From Actinomycetota bacterium (lineage in GTDB: Bacteria; Actinomycetota; Actinomycetes; S36-B12), in contig JADKGE010000013.1 in assembly GCA_016717115.1 (NCBI GenBank), positions 10,613-74,612 on the forward strand: a DNA stretch of 64,000 nucleotides, written 5' to 3'. The notes beneath the pieces were generated by a model. That model was not told the origin of the DNA, ran no database searches, and was given only the letters and a program-made list of their open reading frames with translations. The position numbers and the translations under genes are program-made. The first letter of the stretch is position 1; each line of letters begins with the position of its first letter. Shown here one piece after another: positions 1 to 8,506 of the stretch.

Positions 1-816
1 CGCATCGACCTGGCCGGCTCCCGTGGGATCCGCGACGCCGCACAGCTGACCAGCACCGAAGCCGTCCTCGCCGCCGTCCGTGCCACCGAGCCGACCGTCC
101 TGCACCTGCCTCCCGACCTCGTCATCACCGGCGCGCTGGTCGACTTCACCCCCCAGGAGATCCAGGTCTTGCCCGTCCACTACGGCATCCTGACCGTCGG
201 GGTCCTCGTCATCGCGTTCGCCCAACCCAGCCCACCCGAGGCCGACTCCGTGATCCGCGCGACCCTGCCCGGGCTCGCCGTCGCCCTGAACAACTCCCTC
301 AACCATGAGGATCTCCAACGGGTCGCGGCCCTGGACCCCCTCACCGGTGTCTACAACCGGCGCTTCGGCCAGCAACGCCTCACCGAGGAATTCGGCCGCT
401 CCCTACGCTCCGGAGACCCTCTCGGCGTCCTCATGCTCGACCTGGATCACTTCAAGACCGTCAACGACACCTACGGCCACCTCGTCGGCGACCGGGTCCT
501 GCAAGCCGTCGTCAAAGCCGCCCGACACGCCCTACGCGAAGGCGACGTCCTCCTGCGCTACGGCGGCGAGGAATTCCTCATCGTCCTGCCCGGAGCCGGC
601 ACCGACGACCTCACCCAGATGGCCGAACGCGTCCGCCGCGCCGTCGCCGACACCACCGTCACCGAAGCCGCCCAGCGCATCCCCGTCACCGTCAGCATCG
701 GCGGCGCCGGCCTGCCCCACACCGACGCGGCAACACCCAACGACCTCATCGCCCTCGCCGACAAAGCCCTCTACACCGCCAAAGACACCGGCCGCGACCG
801 CTGCATCATCGCCTGA
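1..816 (+). CDS. Diguanylate cyclase (GGDEF), 5' end cut by window
   Basis: The reading frame is open from base 1, so the true start lies outside the window; the TTG at 169 is internal. The C-terminal 170 or so residues are a complete GGDEF domain: LTGVYNRR entry motif, DLDHFKTVNDTYGH metal and substrate segment, and the active-site loop as RYGGEEF. An intact loop predicts synthesis of c-di-GMP from two GTP. The visible N-terminal part (about 100 residues) looks like the end of a sensory or STAS/GAF-like domain, but I cannot name it. No inhibitory RxxD site was noted. It is one of three GGDEF proteins in the window; none has an EAL partner here. Confidence 0.9.
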   Translation, partial: RIDLAGSRGIRDAAQLTSTEAVLAAVRATEPTVLHLPPDLVITGALVDFTPQEIQVLPVHYGILTVGVLVIAFAQPSPPEADSVIRATLPGLAVALNNSLNHEDLQRVAALDPLTGVYNRRFGQQRLTEEFGRSLRSGDPLGVLMLDLDHFKTVNDTYGHLVGDRVLQAVVKAARHALREGDVLLRYGGEEFLIVLPGAGTDDLTQMAERVRRAVADTTVTEAAQRIPVTVSIGGAGLPHTDAATPNDLIALADKALYTAKDTGRDRCIIA

Positions 817-1666
817 CCCAATCGCTTCCGCGCAGGCCCTTCCCCGATTGGTAGCTGCGGCACCCTTGGCCCCGTTGCGTCTAGCAATCTGTCCCGCTAC
901 CAAGGATCCGGTGGCCCGAAGATGTTCACCTCGCGGCCATCATGGGAATCGCGCCGTTGCCACCGTCCGATGACACCGGCAACGTCCGCCCCGGACAGGG
1001 GGCGGTCGGCCGCTTCGAGGCACTGAGGCAAGCGCCTGAGTCGCGGCCACGAGATCACCGGGAGGAGGTCTATGCCGCCGCGAATCGGGCATTGCCCATC
1101 GTGTGGCCGTGGGGGGCAGTGACGCCCTCGGTACAGCAGGCGGAGGTGTTGTGTTGCAGTTGTGATGTTGGAACCGTGACACCCTGGGGATGACACCGAC
1201 GTCAGCGCGATGTGGACATGGCTCGGCGATGGTGGCACGGGGCCGGCTCATCGAAGTGCGGTCCGCCCTCCGACTTCTCGGGAGGATCGGTCCTTCGGGC
1301 GGGAGCGTCGGCACAACGGCGGACCCCCGCCCGCGACAGTGAGGATCACTCCTGCTCAACGCCGAATCGCCCGGAGTGTGGGGCAGGATTGCAGGTCACC
1401 AGTCTCGAGCCGGTCGAGCTGGGAGCAGCGGGAACAGGAAGCGGACTGGGGCCAGTAACGCCTCAACCGTCCGGCACGTCCAGCATTGTGCCCGCGAAGA
1501 GTCCCGTCGACGAAGCCCCCGGCAGTCACCCGAGCCGGGCGCTTCGTCGTCGGGGCCAGGCCCGGGCCCCCGCGGGGACGAGCGAACCGGGTCGCTCTCG
1601 GCGCCGGCACCAACCAGAGCACGGCGAGGACCCGCCGCTGGCGTTGTGGCAGATTGTGATCGAGGC
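817..1666. other. 850-nt stretch without a recognised gene
   Basis: I found no convincing coding region here. The open frames on both strands are rich in Arg, Pro and Ser and low-complexity, as expected from chance frames in GC-rich DNA, and none shows a family motif. The only structure noted is the hairpin at 1509-1548. Decayed genes or an unrecognised RNA cannot be excluded. Confidence 0.5.
1509..1548 (-). terminator. Hairpin downstream of the Flp pilin gene
   Basis: Two 15-nt arms (1509-1523 and 1534-1548) pair with a single mismatch around a 10-nt loop. The site lies about 120 nt beyond the pilin stop codon on the minus strand. There is no T-run, so a terminator or RNA-stabilising role is inferred from position only. 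Confidence 0.35.
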
Positions 1667-1867
1667 CTACGGAAGGGAGTTGGCCGTGTTGTTGAAGATG
1701 TTGCTGAGGCGACCGCCGAGGAGGGTGACAGCAACAATGATCACGACCGCGATGAGGGCAACGATCAGCCCGTATTCGACCGCGGTGGCACCCTTGTCAC
1801 GGGACCGAGTCATGTCTTCGCGAAGCAGCACCATCCTGATGTGGGTCTTGAGCATCAATGTGCGCAT
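1667..1867 (-). CDS. Flp/Fap-type pilin subunit
   Basis: A 66-residue protein of the usual Flp prepilin length. A short basic leader (about residues 1-26) precedes the signature GATAVEYGLIVALIAVVII, whose hydrophobic helix forms the pilus core. Flp prepilins are cleaved by a TadV/CpaA-type peptidase before assembly by the Tad secretion apparatus; cleavage here would fall just before the GATAVEYG segment. The ATG at 1867 has a good ribosome site (AGAGGAG about 6 nt upstream). No tadABC, tadV or other assembly gene is in the window, so this is an orphan pilin gene, perhaps assembled by machinery elsewhere. The neighbouring DNA contains a decayed ATPase gene. Confidence 0.88.
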   Translation of the reverse strand: MRTLMLKTHIRMVLLREDMTRSRDKGATAVEYGLIVALIAVVIIVAVTLLGGRLSNIFNNTANSLP

Positions 1868-1939
1868 GTCCTACTCCTCTGGTTGATGGCGGTATCGTGC
1901 CTGATGGCGGTATCGGACGGTGCGCCCGATTCCTGCCCC

Positions 1940-2655
1940 CACCCGGTGGTGCGACAACTACGTCACCCAGTCCATCACGCGCGACTCCACGGACTCTCGC
2001 GAGTCCGACAGAGGCCGGCGCTCTGCGATCTGCTGGGTCGGCTCGCCGGTTGCACCGGCCGGGTCCTCGACTTGGCGAAGGCCCAGACAAGCTGGCCGTC
2101 GACCGCACCGCCATCGAGCACTACGTCCGGCTCCTCGACGCCCTGATCCTTGTGGAAAGGTCGCCCGCCTGGGGCAAGACACTGCTTGCGCGAGGGTCGG
2201 CAGCACCGAAGTTCCACTTCTTGGACTCGGGATTGGCAGCCCGCCTCCTGGCCGTATACCGAGGCGAACCTCGCGGCCTTGGCCCCCACCACTCAGTCGG
2301 AGATCACGCCCCTGCCGTGGACCTTGGTCGTCGGAGAACTGCGCAAGCGGGTCTCCCGGAGCGACGAGAGGGTGACGAGCGGCCGCTGGCACACCAACGA
2401 CGGGGACAAGATCGACTTCGTTATCGAACTCGACGCCGTCCGAGTGCTGGCCTTCGAGGTGAAGTCGAACGAACGAGTCAGGGGTGAGGACCTCGGGGGC
2501 TACGCAAACTCCGAGGTTCGCTCGGCGATCGGCTCATCACAGGCGTCGCCTTCAGAATCAGCGCCCGGTCCTTCACCTCCGAGAACCGAGTCCAAGTCTT
2601 GCCCATCGACCGCCTCTGGAGACCAGTTGCGCCTTCGGATGCGGCCTTGGACTAG
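1940..2655 (+). pseudogene. Decayed AAA ATPase, DUF4143 C-terminal part
   Basis: Fragments in successive frames together spell the C-terminal half of the AAA_14/DUF4143 family of ATPases. Frame 3 gives DNYVTQSITRD near 1953. Frame 2 gives ALCDLLGRLAGCTGRVLDL from 2018. Frame 1 gives DKLAVDRTAIEHYVRLLDAL from 2086 and continues to FHFLDSGLAARLLA. Frame 2 then gives WTLVVGELRKRVSRSDER and IDFVIELDAVRVLAFEVKS. Frame 1 returns from 2521 and ends LPIDRLWRPVA before TAG at 2653. At least four frame changes are needed. The N-terminal ATPase domain with Walker motifs is absent. The RLWRPVA ending is common in actinobacterial members. This is a dead remnant. Confidence 0.8.
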
Positions 2656-2704
2656 GTCTGCCTACTCCGGACATCCGCGGCTCGGATGGTCAGATGTGCG
2701 AGGT

Positions 2705-2729
2705 AGTCTGCTGACGGCGTCAGCAGACT
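2705..2729. terminator. Perfect 11-bp inverted repeat between convergent genes
   Basis: AGTCTGCTGAC at 2705-2715 pairs exactly with 2719-2729 around a 3-nt loop. It lies between the decayed ATPase (plus) and the secreted-protein gene (minus), where a shared terminator would sit. AT-rich sequence follows on the plus side but there is no clean T-run; an operator is the alternative. Confidence 0.45.
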
Positions 2730-2867
2730 CACAAATTCATAGAGGCACACGAGCACGCATGGGAGCGTGGATTCCCTCATAGAAGGGGTGAAAGTGGAAG
2801 ATTCAAGTCCCGTCACTCACCCCAACGTGAACGGCTGCAGCGCAAGCGAGCCAGCAGCGGTCTCGGC

Positions 2868-3779
2868 TCAGGAGCCGAACTGCGGGCTCCCGATCGAGAC
2901 GGTCGTGCCGCCCAACGGTGTCCCGGCGGGATAGATGTAGACCTCGGCGCCAGCACCCGGCGACATCGCCATATCGATGGCGAGGGATGTACCCGGGGTG
3001 ACCACGACGGGTTCGGTCTTGTCGTTGGCGCCTGTCCGGAAGGAGACCTTCACGGGGGCACTGCCGGCCGTGACGGCGAACGTCGTACGGAACCGCTTGA
3101 CCCCGGCTTTCGGGGCGGGGCCATAGAGGGAGACCATCGTGCCGCACATGTCGGGATCCGTGTAGCTTCCCGCGATGCCGCACTCCTCACCGTACGAAAC
3201 CGTGAGACTCCTCGGCCACGGCTTGCCTTCGATGGTCGCGGTGACGTCGGTCGCCATCGAGACCAGCGTCGGACCGAGCATCGCGCCCGCGTTCAGGTGC
3301 GGCGGTGTCCCGGCATCGAGGGCGTAGATCCATTTCGCAGCAGCCACCGCCTTGACCTTGATCCTCACGACGTTCGACACCGTCGGGAGGTAGTCGGCAC
3401 CACCCGCTGAGGTTGCCCGTAAGCGATAGACGCCCGTGCGATTCGGGGCCGTCCACGTAAGTTGGCTCCTGACCACGGGTACCGTCAAAGTGCTGACCTT
3501 GGTCCACTCCCCACCTGATCGTTGCCACAGCGTCACGGCTCGATCAGGCCGTTCGGGTGTCGCCGTCAGGGCCAAGGCCACGCTCCCGAAGCCGGGCACC
3601 GCCGTCGACGCTGCGACGATCCGAAGCGCGGAACGCTCCTTCGCCCCAGAGACCGAGAATGCAGTTGCGCCTGCTCCGCTCACGCCGTCAATCGGTACCG
3701 CCGCCGCCGGTGACATCGGCATCCCCGCGCACACCAGGAAGACCGCGACTACCGGAATCACTCGAGAGCGCATGGACAT
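2868..3779 (-). CDS. Secreted protein of unknown function
   Basis: A 303-residue protein with a Sec signal peptide: basic start MSMRSR, hydrophobic core, and an Ala-rich cleavage region ending near PAAAVP (about residue 28). Residues 45-150 form a beta-rich segment resembling the Ig-like repeats of actinobacterial exported proteins (TLWQRSGGEWTKVSTLTV, RTGVYRLRATSAGG). The C-terminal half (about 160-303) has two Cys residues (EECGIAGSY and DMCGTM) that may form a disulfide, and ends in another beta-rich stretch. I do not recognise an enzymatic motif. A weak Shine-Dalgarno (AGGGG) precedes the ATG at 3779; a second ATG lies two codons later. Confidence 0.75.
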   Translation of the reverse strand: MSMRSRVIPVVAVFLVCAGMPMSPAAAVPIDGVSGAGATAFSVSGAKERSALRIVAASTAVPGFGSVALALTATPERPDRAVTLWQRSGGEWTKVSTLTVPVVRSQLTWTAPNRTGVYRLRATSAGGADYLPTVSNVVRIKVKAVAAAKWIYALDAGTPPHLNAGAMLGPTLVSMATDVTATIEGKPWPRSLTVSYGEECGIAGSYTDPDMCGTMVSLYGPAPKAGVKRFRTTFAVTAGSAPVKVSFRTGANDKTEPVVVTPGTSLAIDMAMSPGAGAEVYIYPAGTPLGGTTVSIGSPQFGS

Positions 3780-3966
3780 GACCGGCCCCTTTCGTCCTCA
3801 CGATCGTCCCCCGAGGCCGGATCGGATGCGCGCCGAGAAGCTGCAGGCGAGTATCCCTCGGGGATCGACATCATCGTCATGACGAACTAGAACCGCTCCA
3901 CCGGTCGGTCGATCGCGGCGCCGTCCTCCGAGTTGTCGCGGTTCGGCGTCCTGGTCGGCCGGAGAC

Positions 3967-5600
3967 TCAGGCCGGGGAGTGACGGACCGTGATCTTGTCG
4001 CGGCCGGTCTCCTTGGACTCGTACAGGGCGCCGTCCGCCTCCTCGAGCGCTTCGTGGAACTCGGCGAGGCCGGCGTTGACGACGCTGGCGATGCCCTCGC
4101 TGATGGTGACCCGCCCTCCCGGGGCCAGTCCGGTGAAGTCGATGGCCCGCACGGAGGTCCGGACGCGTTCGGCGATGGCAACAGCCGAGGCTTCGCCGGC
4201 GTCGGGCAGCACGATGAGGAACTCCTCGCCGCCGAGTCGGAAGACCCTGTCGCCGTCGCGCACGCTGTTCGTCAGCACCTGCGCGACGCGAGTCAGCACG
4301 GTGTCGCCGGCGGCGTGCCCGAACGTGTCGTTGACGGCCTTGAAATGGTCCAGGTCCAGCGAGATCAGGGAGTAGTCCCCCGACGGACCCTGGTTCACCA
4401 GGGCGCGACGGTTCCCCAGCCCGGTGAGCGGGTCGGTGAGGGAAGCCTCCAGATAGGCGGCGCTCCGCTGGGACTCGATCAGATGCCCCAGGTACTCGTC
4501 GATGGCCGGCCGCACGGTCGAGGCCATGTCCGCCAGCATCCGCATGAGGTCCTCGTCGGGGGGCACGTCATCCATCGTGCGCAGGGACAGCAGCGCTGCC
4601 GGCGGACCGAGCAGGTCCACCGTCGGCCAGCGCGGGTCGGGATCGCGGCGCAGCGGCTTGGCAAGCCCCTTGCCCCACATCGTCCAGCCCTGCTCGGGTA
4701 CGTCGATGAACAGGGCGCAGTCACTCGCCTCATGTGTGGACGTGAGGATCGTGTTCATCGCGGCGACGAGCGAGGCGGGCTCGGCGACGGTCAGCAGGGC
4801 CTCCGTGATGCGCACCTTCGCCTCGGAGATCCGCAGCAGTCGTTTGAGGTCGATGTCGGCGTCGGCGAGGGTGAACACGCCGCAGTCGATGCCCTTCAAG
4901 GCGGCGAACGCGGCGTCGACGATCTCGCCCGGGATGATGTGACCGTGCTGAGGGGCGACCTGCGCGATGTGCGGCCAGCGGAGCTGAATGCGCGTCAGCC
5001 CGGCGGTCAGCAGTTCGGTGCTGGGCATGTAGTGCTGATGGAAAGGCCTCGCGGCGTCGATGATGTAGTCCAGGTCGTGGCTGACGAGCACGTCGGAGTC
5101 GGGGACGAACCCGCCGAACAGGTCGGACGAGAACAGGGTCGCCGATCTGGTGTCGTAGGACACCATCGCGCCGGGGAAGTGCAGGTACGGAGTGAGCTGG
5201 AACTCCAACTCGCGGCCCGGGCCCAACGGCACCCTCCAGCCGTGCTCCTCGACCAGGTAGTAGCCGAACCGGTGCCCGTAGTGCTTCAGCAGCGCCTGCG
5301 CCCGCCACTCCGTGACCACCTGCACGTCGTCGCGGGTCAGCAGATCCGACAGGTCCCGCAGGCTCGCGGCGATGTCCGGATCGGGGTGGTGGCACACCAA
5401 GTACCCGATCGCGTCCACGTCGGCGATCTGCGCGACCTTGTCCAGCGTCGCGGCGATCGTCAACGGCGACCCGGATCCAGCAGCACGCTGTCGGCCCCGT
5501 TGTCGATGAAGTAGGCGTGGCACTGGAACTGGTCGTTCTCCAGACGCGTCCCCACCCACCACACGCCGTCGGCGATCTGAACGGGTCCATCCGTAGCCAT
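3967..5600 (-). CDS. ODP/flavodiiron-like sensor diguanylate cyclase, frameshifted near codon 44
   Basis: The N-terminal part is a metallo-beta-lactamase fold of the ODP (flavodiiron/FprA-like) type. Diagnostic segments are CHHPDPDIAASL, LTPYLHFPGAMVSYDTR, LFSSDLFGGF and APQHGHIIPG, which in the family hold a di-iron site binding O2 or NO. A linker region follows, then a GGDEF domain (LTDPLTGLGNRR, DLDHFKAVNDTFGH, RLGGEEF). The product should make c-di-GMP in response to oxygen or NO. The ATG at 5600 has a near-perfect ribosome site (CAGGAGG) and begins MATDGPVQIADGVWWVGTRL, but this frame stops at codon 48. One base appears missing just after LLDPG (about 5468-5472); the downstream frame resumes with SPLTIAATLDK. 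It is either a sequencing error or a recent null mutation. Confidence 0.85.
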
Positions 5601-5723
5601 GATCGCCTCCTGCCCGCAGCACGTCTCGGAGCGGAGCCTTCAGGTCCGCCGCTCCACGTCACATGCTAGGAGAGACGACGGCCGGATCAAGGCCCGTCAG
5701 CAGTCGACGCTGGAACCCCTCGG

Positions 5724-6029
5724 TCAACCACAGCCCCCAGCGACCGAGGGGATGACGTACAGCACGGTGCCGGGCTGCACCGTGGTGTCCAGGCCCTCCA
5801 GCGTCCGGCATTCGTCGTCGCCCACGTAGACGTTGACGAAGGTTCGGATGGCGCCTGTCTCGTCCTGAACGCGCCGTCCGACTGCGGGCGCGGTCCGCCG
5901 GAGGTGATCGAGGATGTCGGCGAGGCTGGACGGCCCGTCGATGTCGAGCGTCAGTTCCCTTGCGCCTCCCACGTGCTCGGCGAGCGCGTGCGGCAGTCGC
6001 ACCGTGACCTTCCCGGGAGCGTCGCTCAT
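5724..6029 (-). CDS. MoaD/ThiS/CysO-like sulfur carrier with Gly-Gly-Cys-Gly tail
   Basis: A 101-residue beta-grasp protein. The CysO-type signature TFVNVYVGDDECRTLEGLDT is present, as is the hydrophobic C-terminal strand VLYVIPSVAGG. The C-terminal di-glycine, which family members use for adenylation and thiocarboxylation, is followed by two more residues, Cys-Gly. Carriers with a tail beyond GG need a JAMM protease to expose it (QbsE/QbsD is the known example), and a Mec-type protease is encoded at 36233-36655. The ATG at 6029 lies 1 nt after the stop of the beta-propeller gene, so the two are translationally coupled. The two other MoaD-like proteins in the window end exactly at GG. Confidence 0.88.
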   Translation of the reverse strand: MSDAPGKVTVRLPHALAEHVGGARELTLDIDGPSSLADILDHLRRTAPAVGRRVQDETGAIRTFVNVYVGDDECRTLEGLDTTVQPGTVLYVIPSVAGGCG

Positions 6030-6030
6030 C

Positions 6031-7095
6031 TCAGGCGCTGATCCGCACCGACAGCACGTCGGGTAGGCCGGAGACGACCTCGGAGAAGGTCGTTCCGCCG
6101 TCGAGGCTGGCGAAGACGCAGCCGTTGCGTGTACCGAAGGCGATCGCGGCGTCGTCGTCATGCTCGATGACGTGGGCGGCATCCCGGAGGACCGAGGCGT
6201 AGTGGTCGTCCGGCAGACCCTGGCCGACCTCGCGCCACGTGTCACCAGCGTCATCCGTGCGCCACAGCCGGAGCCGCCCCTCGGGAGGGAACATGGTCTC
6301 GGGGTCGATCGGTACCACCCACGCCGTTCCGCCCTTCGTGGGGTGGGCGAGCACGACGAAGCCGAAGTCCTTCGGCAGTCCGGCCGAGATGAACTGCCAG
6401 CTGTCACCGGAGTCCTTCGACCGGTAGACGCCGCCGTGGTTCTGCGCATAGACGAGGCTCCCGTCGACACCGTCGACCGCGATGCGATGCACGCACTGGT
6501 TGAACTCCGGGTACTCCTCCGGCTGGAAGTCCACCCTGATGCCGCGATTGGCAGGAACCCACCCCGACGCACCATCGGCGGAGCGGTACACCCCGCCCGT
6601 GCTCATCGCCACCAGGACCGATCCATCCGCGCGCGGCACGATGGTGTGGATAGCCGCGCCACCGGCGCCCGGGTGCCACTCGGGGCGATGGGGGTGCTCC
6701 CACAGGGCGGAGTTCAACTCGAAGTGGCCGCCGCCGTCAACGGACCGCCACAGGGAGTGCGGTTCGCATCCCGCCCACACCACGTCCTCCTCGCGCGGAT
6801 CCGGGGTCAGGTTCCAGATCCGCTCGACCGCGACCCCGGCGTCCGCCGGGAAGGCGATCGCGCCCGACTCAGGCTCCGACCACGTGGCCCCGTCGTCATC
6901 ACTGGTGAGCACCGAGGGACCCCAGAACCAACTGCGGGCACCCACCAGCAGCCGAGGTGGTCTCCCGTCACCGCGCGGCATCCAGGCAACGCTGGCGAAC
7001 TCCGCCATCGTGCGGATGGGCTGGCTCACCGCCCAGCCGCTGTCATCCCCACGGGCCGTCCACAGTCCCTTGCGCGTGCCGATAGCGATTCGCAT
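6031..7095 (-). CDS. BNR/sialidase-type beta-propeller protein
   Basis: A 354-residue protein beginning MRIAIGTRKGLWTARGDD with no signal peptide, so cytoplasmic. It contains repeated BNR/Asp-box-like blades: LTSDDDGATWSEPE, LWRSVDGGGHFE, VYRSADGASGW, VYRSKDSGDSWQF, LWRTDDAGDTWREV and VFASLDGGTTF. This spacing gives a six- or seven-bladed propeller like exo-alpha-sialidases and YCF48/VPS10-like proteins. I see no complete set of sialidase catalytic residues (Arg triad, Tyr, Asp), so enzymatic activity is not claimed. The ribosome site GGAGGTG overlaps the stop of the upstream ABC stub. The gene is coupled to a MoaD-like carrier, which suggests a joint role in sulfur transfer or metal/cofactor handling; this is inference. 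Confidence 0.85.
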   Translation of the reverse strand: MRIAIGTRKGLWTARGDDSGWAVSQPIRTMAEFASVAWMPRGDGRPPRLLVGARSWFWGPSVLTSDDDGATWSEPESGAIAFPADAGVAVERIWNLTPDPREEDVVWAGCEPHSLWRSVDGGGHFELNSALWEHPHRPEWHPGAGGAAIHTIVPRADGSVLVAMSTGGVYRSADGASGWVPANRGIRVDFQPEEYPEFNQCVHRIAVDGVDGSLVYAQNHGGVYRSKDSGDSWQFISAGLPKDFGFVVLAHPTKGGTAWVVPIDPETMFPPEGRLRLWRTDDAGDTWREVGQGLPDDHYASVLRDAAHVIEHDDDAAIAFGTRNGCVFASLDGGTTFSEVVSGLPDVLSVRISA

Positions 7096-7106
7096 CTGCC
7101 CACCTC

Positions 7107-7268
7107 CTAGTCGTAGTTGCGCGACGTGTCCGCGCCATGCGTCCCGACGAACCCGAACACGTCCCCGGATTCGACGCGGAGATCCACTCCCCTCACGGAC
7201 TCGACCGTGGCACCCTTCTTGACGGCGAACGTCCTGACGCGGCCGTCCGCCTCCACCGCAACGGTCAT
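7107..7268 (-). pseudogene. Truncated ABC-transporter ATPase N-terminus (53 codons)
   Basis: A short frame from the ATG at 7268 encodes 53 residues. The segment ESVRGVDLRVESGDVFGFVG matches the start of DrrA-type ABC ATPases, where it leads into Walker A. Here the expected GPNGAGKTT is replaced by GTHGADTSRNYD and a stop codon. The Lys of Walker A is missing, so it cannot bind ATP. The stop region provides the Shine-Dalgarno of the beta-propeller gene. It is most likely a remnant left after deletion of the rest of an efflux transporter, though a short peptide retained for coupled translation is possible. Confidence 0.65.
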
Positions 7269-7387
7269 CAGGGAAGGATAGGCTCGCCTACCGTCCTTCG
7301 GCTATGCCCTCAGCGGCACTTCCCATTGACGCCTCTGCCCGGCGTCAGCGGTCGCCTCAGCCACGCCCGCTAGGGCACGCTGACGGA

Positions 7388-8503
7388 GTGACCGACGTCG
7401 CTGGACGCACGACAGTGCTGCGTCATGCGCGCTTCGCCCTGACTCCCGAACCTGCCCCCGTGCTCCTGCGAGCCGGCATCGCGGTGCTGGTGGAGGTCAT
7501 CGTCGTGTTCTTCGCGGTGCGTTTCGCCCTCGTCGCCGCGGGTCATCCCGACGAGGGCCTCACGCATGCCGTCCTTCCCGCCGTGTTCGGGGGGATATTC
7601 GGCTTCCTCGGCTCGCTCGGCGGCAGCCTTCGCAGCGGGCTGCTTCGCGGCTTCGGCCTGTCCCTCGTCGCCCTGCCGCTGACCCTCGTCGCCATCGCGA
7701 GCCGCGATGTGCCATGGGCGGCGGGAGCGTCCCTCGCGGCCATGACCGTCCTCGCGGGGGCCCTCGCCTGGCGGGGGGAACCCCTCGCCACACTCGGCAG
7801 CCTGCTGCTGTACCTGTACTTCCTGCCCCTGGTGTTCGGAGCGGGCAAGGGCGTGCCGCTGCGCTACCTGCTCATCGGGTTCTCCGTCATGATCGTCCTG
7901 AACCTCGTCCTGAGAGCCGTGGCCTCGCTCGTCCCCCATCGGCAGAAGCCGGACCGGGTCAAGGCGACGGATGAGAAGCCTGCCCACGTGGCGGCCGACG
8001 GCAGGTTCGCCCTGGTACCCGAGCCACAGCTCACCCGCCTGCATCGCACGACCATCCGGTCGGCACTGGGCCTCGGCGTTGGCGCAGTCGTGATGTCGAT
8101 GACCGGTAACCACAATGCGGTGTGGGTGCTCATGACGCTCATCGCGCTGATCCCGCCGCAACTGCCTCTGACGATCGATCGCGTGCTGCAACGCCTGGCC
8201 GGGACCGCGGTCGCCATGGTCGTCCTCACGGTGATCGACTCGGCCGTACCCCCCGGTCCGCTGCGACTGCTCGCCCTGGCGCCCGGGATCGTCCTCACGA
8301 TCGCCTTCGTGCGTCGCAGCTACGCGCTGTCCGTGCTCGGCGTGAGCACGGTCGCCGTGCTCGCCTATGCCCAGGTCAGCGCCCCTCTGGGCGAGGCGCT
8401 CCTCTGGCGCGGACTAGACACCATTGTCGGCGCCGTGATCGCGATCGTCGTGACGCTCGTCATCCCTGTCGGCACAAGGCCCCAACCCGTCTGGTCGCGA
8501 TAG
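7388..8503 (+). CDS. FUSC-like integral membrane protein
   Basis: About 371 residues from the GTG at 7388, or 399 from the ATG at 7304. I prefer 7388 because the extra N-terminal residues are Pro/Arg-rich and resemble non-coding sequence. There are two blocks of membrane helices: residues about 25-165 (for example VLVEVIVVFFAVRFALV and YLYFLPLVFGAG) and about 215-360 (SALGLGVGAVVMSM, WVLMTLIALIPPQLPLTID, VVTLVIPVG). A cytosolic linker of about 60 residues separates them. This duplicated arrangement and the Pro-containing helix near the centre of the second block resemble the fusaric-acid-resistance/FUSC_2 family of putative efflux proteins. The substrate is unknown. The next gene starts 3 nt after the stop. 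Confidence 0.8.
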   Translation: MTDVAGRTTVLRHARFALTPEPAPVLLRAGIAVLVEVIVVFFAVRFALVAAGHPDEGLTHAVLPAVFGGIFGFLGSLGGSLRSGLLRGFGLSLVALPLTLVAIASRDVPWAAGASLAAMTVLAGALAWRGEPLATLGSLLLYLYFLPLVFGAGKGVPLRYLLIGFSVMIVLNLVLRAVASLVPHRQKPDRVKATDEKPAHVAADGRFALVPEPQLTRLHRTTIRSALGLGVGAVVMSMTGNHNAVWVLMTLIALIPPQLPLTIDRVLQRLAGTAVAMVVLTVIDSAVPPGPLRLLALAPGIVLTIAFVRRSYALSVLGVSTVAVLAYAQVSAPLGEALLWRGLDTIVGAVIAIVVTLVIPVGTRPQPVWSR

Positions 8504-8506
8504 CCC

